This document shows, piece after piece, positions 11,459 to 20,512 of a DNA stretch of 64,000 nucleotides. Within the stretch, counting starts at the first letter, position 1; every line of letters starts with the position of its first letter. A model generated the notes under the pieces. It had not been told where the DNA came from, made no database searches, and was given only the letters and a program-made list of their open reading frames with translations. The translations under genes and the position numbers were made by a program. Origin of the DNA: Erodium maritimum (lineage: Eukaryota > Streptophyta > Magnoliopsida > Geraniales > Geraniaceae); NCBI GenBank assembly GCA_963921825.1, contig OY997588.1:58226803-58290802 (forward strand), read 5' to 3'.

Positions 11459-12255
11459 TCGACGGCGGGCGTCCGTCCCGGCGCCCTAGTTGATCGTCCT
11501 CTCATGGGACGTGGTGCCATGTAGTAGGTATCTTCTGCAAGGAGACGCGCAATTGCTTACTTTGCGAGCTTATACAACGACGACATGCTCAATATACTAG
11601 CGTTCGCACATCCTACGTCTACCTCAAACCCGATACCAAAACATCACCCTGCTCACGCTATCAATACCTCAATTACCAGAACACACCCGGGAGACCTCAA
11701 ATAACCCACACAAACGTCAACCAAGTCACGCAATATCAACAATATCAACGCACCCAAAGCACGCAAGATCAAAAAGGATCAACACACAACTGCACAACAA
11801 TTCACAGACAATTTCAAGTCACCCAACCTCAATCACAAGCCCACAAGGCCAACCAATTTCAAAACGCAAGACCACAGTGCTAACCAAATTTAAAAAAAAT
11901 CTCCTTTTCATCATAAAATCTCATTTTTAACATCACGTAGTTACAACCCGGTCCAGGCGTCCCCGAACTAAATCGTACCCACTTGATATCAGCGCCGTCA
12001 CGTTCGACTACAGGGGCGCCCCTGAGTCGAGTCGCGACAGCTTAAAAACGTTACACGCAACAGCACACAATCATTATGCCAGTATCAGCAATACTGCACA
12101 TACACACAACAACAAACAGGACTCATGTCACTACGAGTCTACACACGGTTTCCGACTTGCGCAACCAACGCACGACGGGACTTTTAATGACTCGACTCTC
12201 CCCACCTAGTTGACGTACAGTCCGAGGTGTGAAACCTCGAGCTCTGATACCAAAC
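11459..12255 (-). mobile_element. Truncated second internal region of the gypsy array (gag start, leader, PBS)
   Basis: Near-identical to 19730-20512: on the minus strand it gives the primer-binding site, the leader and the first codons of gag, then stops at 11459. It directly abuts the LTR at 12256, so in the minus-strand direction that LTR is followed by another leader and gag. It is the remnant of a second element sharing one LTR with the full internal region. Confidence 0.85.
12241..12252 (-). promoter_or_regulatory. Primer-binding site (initiator tRNA-Met type)
   Basis: GCTCTGATACCA on the plus strand, i.e. TGGTATCAGAGC on the element strand, complementary to the 3' end of initiator tRNA-Met. 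It lies 3 bases inside the LTR edge. Confidence 0.88.
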
Positions 12256-12784
12256 TGTCATGCCCCGAATTCGGTAAAACCGAGCCCGGAACGCGAACGG
12301 TGAAACAATAAAACAATTTTCAAACATTTTAATAAAACCGCTTAAAATCACCACTTAAGTTAATCAAAATAATACTTTTACAACTGAAAATAGGTCCAAA
12401 ACAAGCAGACAAATACCAAAGGGTACGTCGCTAAACTCCCAAAAATCCGGACTCCCGCTCCCAGCTCTTCAAGCTTCGAGAGCTCCCCTAGTCCGCCTCG
12501 CGACCAGTACCTGTAGGAAAAGAAGATAGGGATGAGCGTTCGCTCACCACCACGGATACCAGACTGACTACGGCATACTAGCAGAAATCCCGGGAACACC
12601 GACCACAGACAAAACACCGGGGACTAATATCCCCAAACTCAAATAACCCGACTGTCACACGAAGACTATTACTTTCCCCAACCATCTTAACACCCGTACC
12701 CATGGCGTAGACCCGACACAATAAAGACCACCTCGAAGAACACATCACAAAAGTGATCAAAGTCACGCAAACCACAACCACAAG

Positions 12785-13144
12785 CCTCAGCACTTTACCG
12801 ATCACGCGCCGGAAGGTGCGACACACCTGACTAGGACCACAGCCCTCTGCTCTTTACCGACCGCGCACCGGAGGGTACGACACACCCCTCGGGCATAAAT
12901 CCAGCCTCAACACTATACCAATCATGCGCCGGAAGGTGCGACACACATGACGGGGACCACAGCCCTCTGCTCTTTACCGACCACGCATTGGAGGGTACGA
13001 CACACCCCTCGGGCACAGCTCTAACCTCAGCACTTTACCGATCACGTGCGGGAAGGTACGACGCACCTGACGGGAACCACAGCCCTCAGCACTTTACCGA
13101 CCGCGCACCAGAGGGTATGACACACCCATCGGGCATAGCTCAAC
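12785..13144. repeat. Three 120-bp tandem repeats inside the LTR
   Basis: Three consecutive units of exactly 120 bp (12785-12904, 12905-13024, 13025-13144), each starting CCTCA(G/A)CACT. Each unit is itself two related halves of about 60 bp sharing TTTACCGA..., GG(A)AGGT or GGAGGGT, and ACGACACACC-type words. The same block occurs in the other LTR at 21041-21400. Confidence 0.9.
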
Positions 13145-13347
13145 AGGTATCACCAGAACAATCACAGTCACAACCAAATAACACATAATACCCCGCAAAA
13201 GAAAGGAAAAAGAATATAACATCACGACTAACTACCACTCGGCACGTCAGTCAACCAAATACGGGTTCAACTCCCCACAGGCACTCATGGCCACCAACAA
13301 ACACAAACAATTCAATCAACCTACGGGCACAACCGAAAGCCACAAGC

Positions 13348-13527
13348 ACTTCTAATGATCGGTACTTTCACTTATCCTATGACACCACTAAGTGTCGCAC
13401 GCATTTCTATTGTTCGATACGTTCACTTATCCTACGACACCTCTAGGTGTCACATGTATTTCTAATGTTCGTTACGTTCACTGATCCTACGACACCTAAG
13501 TGCCGCATGCATTTCTACTATTAACTT
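13348..13527. repeat. About 57-60-bp tandem repeats inside the LTR, three copies
   Basis: Three degenerate copies of a unit containing TTCTA.TG(A/T)TCG.TAC.TTCACT.ATCCTA(C/T)GACACC followed by a short inverted word (CTAAGTG, CTAGGTG). The equivalent block in the other LTR is at about 21605-21780. Confidence 0.75.
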
Positions 13528-15004
13528 TCCCTGGTCAGGGCCGAGATCCGGCTACTTTTCCCTACTTCGTAACGCTTTCCCAAAAGTCCACGCCCAAGCT
13601 CTGGCGCGCTCGCGATCACTCGCCTAGCCTCCCTTTTCCGCGGTCGGCGGCACGATCTAACATGAACACAAATTAAAGCACTTTTTAAGTTCGTAGGCAA
13701 AGCTGAATTTTAAAGAATTTGACGCCCAAAAGCAACCCCGGTAATGCCGATCACTCCCAAACTTCCCAATTACTCGACATTGTCAACAATGGGCCCGGAA
13801 AGGCCCGATTCGCCCGGCTCGACGAGTCTGCCCGGAATCGGAAAACGCCCTTCCGGGGCTCCGAAAATTCCCATTTTCGTTTCTACGATCCTAAAACAAT
13901 TCAAGGGTTCCAATGCAATTAACGGAATCAATATCCGACTTCCGAGCGATTTAATTCGCGTTTAAAGTTTCTAAACCCGAGATTTCCAACTTTCACAATT
14001 TAATTCCATAATTCGTTCCGGGTGTGAATTATCGACTTGGGGATCGTCCAAAACCACCCGAACACGAAAAACCCGAGAATCGACACGTGGGCCCCACTCG
14101 GCCACCATAACCCGTGGGTGGGTGGACCGGTTCACCACAGTGGTGGCCGGTCCCAGCTCTGGCCAGCCACAACCCACGGTGGCCGGAGCTCCCCCGAGCC
14201 TCCGGTCACCGGAATCCGATCATTTTCACCCCAAAACGTCCCCAACGAACCCTACACCTCAACTCATCCATATTTAACTCGTTTAAACACAAACCCTAAC
14301 TTTCAAACGTATCAAAATGAGAAACAAATAGTTCTCACCGTAGGGAATGACGATGGGAGCTCGATTCTACAACTGTTGAGACGATCCGTCGATCGAATTG
14401 TCGGGAAATCGACAAACCCTAAACCTTTTTCTTTTCTTCTTTTCCTTTTCTCCTTCTCCTTCTTCTCTCTTCTTTCTCTCTCCTTTTCTCTCTTTTATTG
14501 ATTTGGCCGAACACCCCCTTACTCTCTTCCTTTTGTTTTGTTCAAAATTACCAACTACCACCACTTGTGTGACATGTGGCAAGTGGGTCCCACCTTTTAA
14601 AAAATATCTTTGTAGATATCTTTTTGTCAGATTCGCGAAATCCGGCCGTCTCGTGCCCCGAACGGGCCCATTTTCCAAAAAATTACGAAATTTCACGTGC
14701 TACAAGGAAACGGCCCAACTAAGATCGCTGTAACGACGGCTAATCTTTTTGGATCCAAAACGGGCCTCGAACGGACCAAAACGTCGCTCGGTTGACTTTT
14801 CCGGCAAAAAGTCAATCTTTCCCAAATTGGTCAAAAAGTTGCCCTGAGTCCCCCAGAACTCACTTTGGTCGATATCGGGGTCAACTTAAGTCCGATATGA
14901 CCCTCGGGGTCAAATTTAGGTTCATTTAGGTGTCTGTCCCAAAATTTTAAATTTTTCTATTTTTCCGCCGATTTGACTGGCGTTGACCGGGAGCGGTTCT
15001 TACA

Positions 15005-15022
15005 ATCTACCCCCCTTAAAGG
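15005..15022 (-). promoter_or_regulatory. Polypurine tract of the gypsy element
   Basis: On the element strand the purine-rich CTTTAAGGGGGGTAGAT lies directly against the LTR start TGTAAGAACC. This is where plus-strand DNA synthesis would be primed. Confidence 0.85.
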
Positions 15023-15055
15023 AATTTCGTCTGCGAAATTTAAAACAAACGTACC

Positions 15056-15589
15056 TCAGGAGTCGAATAGATCGGGGTACTTCGCGCGAACCTCGTCCTC
15101 GCGCTCACAAGTCGACTCAGCTCCGTGGTGTCGCCACTGCACCCGTACTAGGCGGATAACCTTGCCACGCAGGACCTGCTCTCGTGTGTCCATGATTCGA
15201 ACCGGATGTTCCTCATACGAGACATCATCAGCCACCTCGATATCTGTCCACTCAATGACGTGGGAGGGGTTCGCATTGTACTTCCGCAACTGGGACACGT
15301 GGAAGACGTTATGAACACTCCCAAGTTGCGGTGGTAATGCCAGACGATATGCCACTACTCCCACTCTGCTCAAGATCTCGAAAGGGATGATGTACCGCAG
15401 GGCTAACTTGCCTCCGCCGCGGCTGAACTGTACCAGTCCCTTCCTCGTACTCACCTTCAGGAACACGTGATCACCGACTGCGAACTCAAAAGGTCGGCGC
15501 CGTCTGTCAGCGTAGCTCTTCTGCCGACTCTGTGCGGTCTTCAACCGCTCACGTATCAGCGCGACCTTCTCTGTCGTCTCTCGAACAAG
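15056..15589 (-). pseudogene. Gypsy integrase C-terminal region with chromodomain-like tail
   Basis: The frame 15544-15056 shows the integrase C-terminal region (YADRRRRPFEFAVGDHVFLK; FEILSRVGVVAYRLALPP; VHNVFHVSQLRKY) followed by a chromodomain-like segment (VSYEEHPVRIMDTREQVL, then VQWRHHGAE). That tail marks chromoviruses, and together with the very long LTRs points to the Tekay/Del lineage. It is separated from the integrase core by a TAA stop just upstream (near 15590), so the polyprotein is broken here. Confidence 0.85.
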
Positions 15590-16450
15590 TTATGGCCCTA
15601 GTAGACTCCCGTCCCCCACCTCTGCCCAGCATACTGGCGATCGACACGGCCTACCATACAACGCTTCAAACGGTGCCATCCCAATACTGGCCTGGATGCT
15701 GTTGTTGTAGGCGAACTCAACTAACGGTAGGTGGGTTTCCCACGACCCCCTAAAGTCTAGCACACATGCCCGCAGCATGTCCTCCAAAATCTGAATCGTG
15801 GGCTCGGACTGACCGTCTATCTGGGGGTGGTGTGCAGTACTGAGCAGAACCTTGGTCCCCAACACGGTCTGCAGACTCGGCCAAAATCTGGACGTGAAAC
15901 GAGGATCCCTGGCAGACACTATCGACACAGGGACTCCATGGAGGCACATTATCTCCTGAATGTACAGGCGGCTCAACTTGTCAACCGGATCCGTCATCCT
16001 CATGGCCAGGAAATGGGCCGACTTGGTCAACCGGTCGACTACCACCCATACCGCATCGTGTCCCCTTGGCGATCTCGGCAACCCACTCACGAAGTCCATC
16101 GTGACGTGCTCCCACTTCCACTGGGCAATCGGCAGTGGCTGCAATAACCCGGCGGGACGCTGATGTTCGGCTTTCACCTGTTGATAGGTGAGACATCTCG
16201 ATACAAATTTCGTGACCTCTCTCCGCATCCCACTCCACCAGAAGTGCTGCCTGATGTCGCGGTACATCTTGGTGCTACCCGGGTGCACTGTAAGACGCGA
16301 ATGATGTGACTCTCGCAACACGTCGTCTCTACAGTTTCCACGGCACGAATAACCCTCCTCGATACCGTAACCCCCAATCGGCACTGAGCTCCCAGCCTTC
16401 CGCCTCGACACCGCTGACGACCCTCGCTCGGATCTCTGACGTCTCGACAT
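15590..16450 (-). pseudogene. Gypsy integrase core (zinc-binding N-terminus and DDE domain)
   Basis: The His-His-Cys-Cys region is visible (HPGSTKMYRDIRQHFWW...CLTYQQVK) but the last Cys-x2-Cys is CLTYQ, so one metal ligand is lost. The catalytic core has the first Asp in WEHVTMDFVSGLPRS, the second in SARDPRFTSRFW, and the Glu in the SEPTIQILEDML segment. The conserved HHPQIDGQSE and FAYNNSIQ motifs are intact. Flanked by stops on both sides; not functional as it stands. Confidence 0.88.
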
Positions 16451-16907
16451 CCTCCGACTGCGCCTCCATCACTCGGGCAAGTAGTGAGGGCTGAGCCACT
16501 AACGAGCACATGGCCACGCCACCAGTAACCTCCTCTAGCTCAAGCCCGAACGTGCCCAGTTCCCCCATCATGTCCCATTCTCGGACTGATATGCTAGCAA
16601 GGCTCGGAACCGACTTCCTACTCAGGGCGTCGGCAACCACATTCGCCTTACCCGGATGGTAGTGTAGCTCAAAGTCGTACTCCTCAAGTAGCTCCATCCA
16701 TCGCCGCTGGTGCATGTTCAGGTCTCGTTGGGAAAAGATGTACTTGAGGCTCTTGTGATCCGAGAACACCTGAAATCGCTCGCCGTACAGATAATACCGC
16801 CAGCCCTTTAGCGTGAACACGACTGTTGCTAATTCCAGGTCATGGGTAGGATAGTTGCGCTCGTGTGTCTTCAACTGCCTGGAGCCATAAGCAACAACTC
16901 TACCCAA
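16329..16907 (-). pseudogene. Gypsy RNase H region and linker
   Basis: Typical gypsy RNase H motifs: [39 protein letters not shown] and [22 protein letters not shown], ending in [17 protein letters not shown]. It follows the tether frame after an in-frame TAG (16905-16907), where related elements usually carry Gln, so a CAG to TAG change is likely. Confidence 0.85.
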
Positions 16908-17363
16908 CTACATCAGTACACAGCCCAGTCCTTCCCCGAACGAGTCACAGTAGACCTCATACCCGACCCCTCGCTCTGGCACTATCAATACTGGGGCGGT
17001 AGTCAGACGAGTCTTTAGCTCCGTGAACGCACGTTCACAATCCTCTGTCCACACAAACCCGACTCCGTTGCGCGTCAAAAGAGTCATAGGCGCGGCTAGT
17101 CGCGCAAAGTCCTGGACGAACCGCCGATAATATCCTGCCAACCCCAAGAAGCTACGGATCTCGAAGGCGCTCGTGGGCCGCGCCCACTCCGAAACCGCGT
17201 CGATCTTCGCCGGATCGACCGGTATACCGTCACGGGATACAATGTGACCGAGTAATTTCACCTCAGCGAGCCAAAACTCGCACTTCTCCAGGTTGACATA
17301 TGGCTGATGCGTGCGCAACAGGGTCAGAATAGTCCTCAGATGCTCCTCATGTACCGCCTCGTT
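16908..17363 (-). pseudogene. Gypsy RT C-terminal/tether region
   Basis: The frame 17318-16908 carries NLEKCEFWLAEVKLLGHIVS, AEVKLLGHIVSRDGIPVDP and IRSFLGLAGYYRRFVQDF, the classic Ty3/gypsy RT thumb and tether motifs, then the start of RNase H (VYCDSFGEGLGCVLM; the usual DAS/DASG is changed to DSF). Confidence 0.85.
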
Positions 17364-17609
17364 CTACGAGTAAATCAAGATGTCGTCCACAAACACCACC
17401 ACAAATTGATCTAAGAACGGCCGGAATATACTGTTCATCAGATCCATGAACGTTGCAGGTGCATTCGTCAGTCCAAATGGTATCACCAAGAACTCGTAAT
17501 GTCCATAGCGTGTCCGGAATGCAGTCTTTGCAATATCCTCCTCCCGGAATCGCAACTGGTAATATCCGGATCGCATATCGATCTTCGAGAAGCATGTCGA
17601 CCCTCTCAA
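17364..17609 (-). pseudogene. Gypsy reverse transcriptase palm
   Basis: Contains [30 protein letters not shown] and the catalytic box FVDDILIYS. It is bounded by TAG codons at 17607-17609 (between DELFD and LRGSTCF, where Gln is usual) and 17364-17366 (after ILIYS). Confidence 0.88.
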
Positions 17610-18122
17610 CTAGTCGAACAACTCGTCAATTCTCGGCATCGGGTATCGGTTCTTCACCATAACCTGGTTAAGCTTCCGGTAGTCGATACACATTCGAAGC
17701 TCTCCACTCTTCTTCTTCACGAAGAGTACTGGTGCTCCCCACGGCGATGTGCTCGGACGGATAAACCCCTTCTCCCTAAGCTCCTCGAGCTGACTCTTCA
17801 GCTCGGTCAACTCTGCCGGGGCGAACCTGTAAGGCGCCATCGATATCGCTGCCGTTCCCGGCATCAGGTCAATCCCGAACTCCACGTCACGAACTGGTGG
17901 CAACCCGCTCAACTCCTCAGGAAAGACCTCGGGGAACTCACACACCACTCGCGGTAACTCTCGGCTCTGCACGGCCGATACTTCCTCCACTGCGGACAAA
18001 GCCGACAGGAGAACCTCGCTCTTACTGCCCAGAATGCATGAAACCTTCGTGTTGCCTGCCGACACCGTCACTCGTCGCTTATAGCAGTCGATATTGGCTC
18101 GGTACTTCGCCAGCCAATCCAT
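17610..18122 (-). pseudogene. Gypsy protease C-terminus and RT N-terminus
   Basis: Starts with the conserved [16 protein letters not shown] segment, runs through the protease-RT linker ([20 protein letters not shown]) to the RT fingers ([40 protein letters not shown]). A TGA at 18123-18125 separates it from the upstream protease region. Confidence 0.85.
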
Positions 18123-18635
18123 TCACAAGATTACGTCAAAGGTCGTCATTCCCAGCACGAAAAGGTCACAAGGGTAAGGACAGTCTGCGACTCTAATTTC
18201 GCAGGCACGACAGACACTAGTCAACATCACATCACCCCCAACTGGCGTGTCTAGACACAGGGGTGGACTCAACGGCTCTAAACTCAGCCCCAACCTCTCA
18301 CCACAAACTCGACGAAATAAACGAGTGTGACTCCCCGGTATCAAATAAAAATAACGCCCACAAGTGATACAATAAACACGTACCCTGAATTGTCTCATGG
18401 TAGGTAGCGGATTCTGTGGCTCGGGGGTCGATAACTGCGTACACTCTACCCTGTGACGCCTGCTGCCTCTGACCTGGCGCACTAACAGCTGGCTGTGCGG
18501 ACCTCTGTTACTGCCTCGGAACTGGCGCGCTCGTGGACGGCTGCGAGAACCTCGACGGCTGACTCTGACGCTGGCGACCCCTGGGTGACTGCACTGTATG
18601 TGACTGCTGCTATCGTTGCGCTGACGTTTCCCCAA
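18123..18635 (-). pseudogene. Gypsy aspartic protease region, frameshifted
   Basis: Downstream part reads LGLSLEPLSPPLCLDTPVGG and CPYPCDLFVLGMTTFDVIL, typical of the plant gypsy protease. The active-site Asp-Thr-Gly is present at 18334-18342 but in a different frame from the sequence after it, so an indel lies at the catalytic loop. Upstream of it the frame is scrambled. Confidence 0.75.
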
Positions 18636-19790
18636 CCTGATCAGGGCACCTTAAAGCTGAGTGCCCAACCCGGCAGCACCGGTAACACCTGAAATCGTCG
18701 GCCCTCGGCCCCGTGCCCTGGCCTGTCTGGCTGATCACTGGTAGCGTCGCGGGCCTTCCGCCGGCTGGACATTCCCGTCGCAGATGGCCCGACTGCCCGT
18801 AGGTAAAACATATCGGCACCCGCTCTGAGGCGACTGGCCCTATCGATGCCACTGGCCCCATCCGCCTCAATCCGCTCGGCTGAACCTGTGGCCGAAAGAA
18901 CACCAAAGTCCTCTGCCTCCTCAGATCTCGGGACTCGGACGGTCCTGCAACACTGGTCGGCCGCTGCCGAACCTCACGGGTCCTCGCTGCCTCTCGGAGA
19001 CCCCGCTCCACTACCGCTGCCGTGTCCACTAGCTCTGTATACACCCGAATCATCAGGGCGAGGACTCGATCCCGAATTGTCGGCCTCAGCCCCGTCCCGA
19101 ACCGTCGGCACCGGTTCAACTCGGTCGTCACCATTTCTGGTGCAAATCCGGTCAGGGACGTGAATCTGGCCTCATACTCTGCCACTGACGCCCCGTCCTG
19201 TTGTAGTTCCAGGAACTGCTGATGTCGGTCTGCCCTGGCCGACTCGGGGAAATACTGGTCTAGGAAGACCGTCTCGAAGGTATTGTAGTCGTCCCCGACT
19301 CTGTCCTGTACTTGCCCCCACCAGTGGTAGGCGCTGTCCCTCAGCTGATGAGCTGCAAAGGACACCCTGGTGTGACCGTCCTCTATGCCTGACGTGTCCA
19401 GGTCCCGAGTGACCTGCTCCAGCCATCTCTCGGCTATGTCGGGGTTCGGTTCCCCGACGAACGTATGGTCTTATGGCCTTCGGCCTGGACGGGTCTCGCT
19501 GGATCGGCTGCAACAGCAGCAGGTACTGTCTCCGAAGCCGGCGACGCAGACTCCCTACGGGCGATGATCGCCACCAAGCTCTGCACCGTCCGGGTCAGCT
19601 CGACCAAAGCGGCCGCAGTGGACGGGTCTGCGACCGGCGGGACGCTGGGCTGGACCCCAAATGGTTTTGCGTCGTTCCTCATGTCTTCCCCGATGGGAAT
19701 ACCCCGGGCTCCCGTGGACTCAACGGGTTCGACGGCGGGCGTCCGTCCCGGTGCCCCAGCTGATCGTCCTCTCATGGGATGTGGTGCCAT
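18610..19790 (-). pseudogene. Gypsy gag (capsid and zinc knuckles)
   Basis: Starts at an ATG whose complement is at 19788-19790 (MAPHPMRGR...). The N-terminal frame runs to about 19460, then shifts. The capsid-like frame 19365-18610 has the LRDSAYHWWGQVQDR and FLDQYFPESARADRHQQF motifs, a long RVLALMIRVYTELVDTA helix region, and a CCHC knuckle (CFTYGQSGHLRRECP; the second Cys is Tyr) with a second knuckle-like CYRCCRVGHSALRCP. A frameshift near 19380-19460 breaks it. Confidence 0.8.
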
Positions 19791-20512
19791 GTAGTAGGTA
19801 TCTTCTGCAAAGAGACACGCAATTGCTTAGTTTGCGAGCTTATACAACGATGACATGCTCAATATACTAGCGTTCGCACAGCCTACGTCTATATCAAACC
19901 TGATACCAAAACATCACCCTGCTCAAGCTATCAATACCTCAATTACCAGAACACACCCGGGAGACCTCAAATAACCCACACAAACGTGAACCAAGTCACG
20001 TAATATCAACAATATCAACGCACCCAAAGCACGCAAGATCACAAAGGATCAACACACAACTGCACAACAATTCACAGACAATTTCAAGTCACCCAACCTC
20101 AATCACAAGCCCATAAGGCCAACCAATTTCAAAACGCAAGCCCACAGGGCTAACCAAATTTTTTTTTTTAAAATTTCTCATTTTTGACATCACGTAGTTA
20201 CAACCCGGTCCAGGCGTCCCCGAACTAAATCGTACCCACTTGATATCAACACCGTCACGTTCGACTACAGGGGCGCCCCTGAGCCGAGTCGCGACAGCTT
20301 AAAAATGTTTCACGCAACAGTTGACAATCATTATGCCAGTATCAGCAATACTGCACATACACACAACAATAAACAGGACTCATGTCACTATGGGTCTACA
20401 CACGGTTTCCGACTTGCGCAACCAACGCACGACGGGACTTTTAATGACTCAACTCTCCCCACCTAATTGACGTACAGTCCGAGGTGTGAAACCTCGAGCT
20501 TTGATACCAAAC
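19791..20512 (-). other. Gypsy leader between PBS and gag
   Basis: AC-rich non-coding leader on the element strand, near-identical to 11515-12255. No open frame of note. It ends at the PBS (20498-20509). Confidence 0.8.
20498..20509 (-). promoter_or_regulatory. Primer-binding site, one base changed
   Basis: GCTTTGATACCA on the plus strand; compared with the copy at 12241-12252 it has one C to T change. It sits 3 bases from the LTR edge at 20513. Confidence 0.85.

Larger units (their letters stand above)
12256..15004 (-). repeat. Long terminal repeat of Tekay-like gypsy element (shared, left)
   Basis: A 2749-bp repeat starting TGTCATGCCCCG and ending GGTTCTTACA (TG...CA) that matches 20513-23261 along its whole length with only scattered differences. 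On the element strand it begins TGTAAGAACC. It is preceded by a polypurine tract on one side and followed by a primer-binding site on the other, so it served both as 3' LTR of the full internal region and 5' LTR of the truncated one. It holds two tandem-repeat blocks and a pyrimidine-rich tract (14425-14500). Confidence 0.92.

Noticed and set aside
12241..12252. Possible tRNA-Met gene near the primer-binding sites
   Set aside because: Only 12 bases match the tRNA 3' end at each PBS (12241, 20498, 24547, 47262, 53452). No cloverleaf is present.
12785..13144. CRISPR-like spaced repeats
   Set aside because: Units are contiguous 120-bp tandem copies without unique spacers, within a plant LTR.
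12831..13188. Repetitive frames over the LTR (61 and 66 codons)
   Set aside because: They arise because 120 bp is a multiple of three, so a tandem repeat stays open in phase. No start context or family.
14367..14733. Low-complexity frames over the CT-rich LTR tract
   Set aside because: Pyrimidine run gives Ser/Phe/Leu on one strand and Lys/Glu/Arg on the other; also present in the other LTR.
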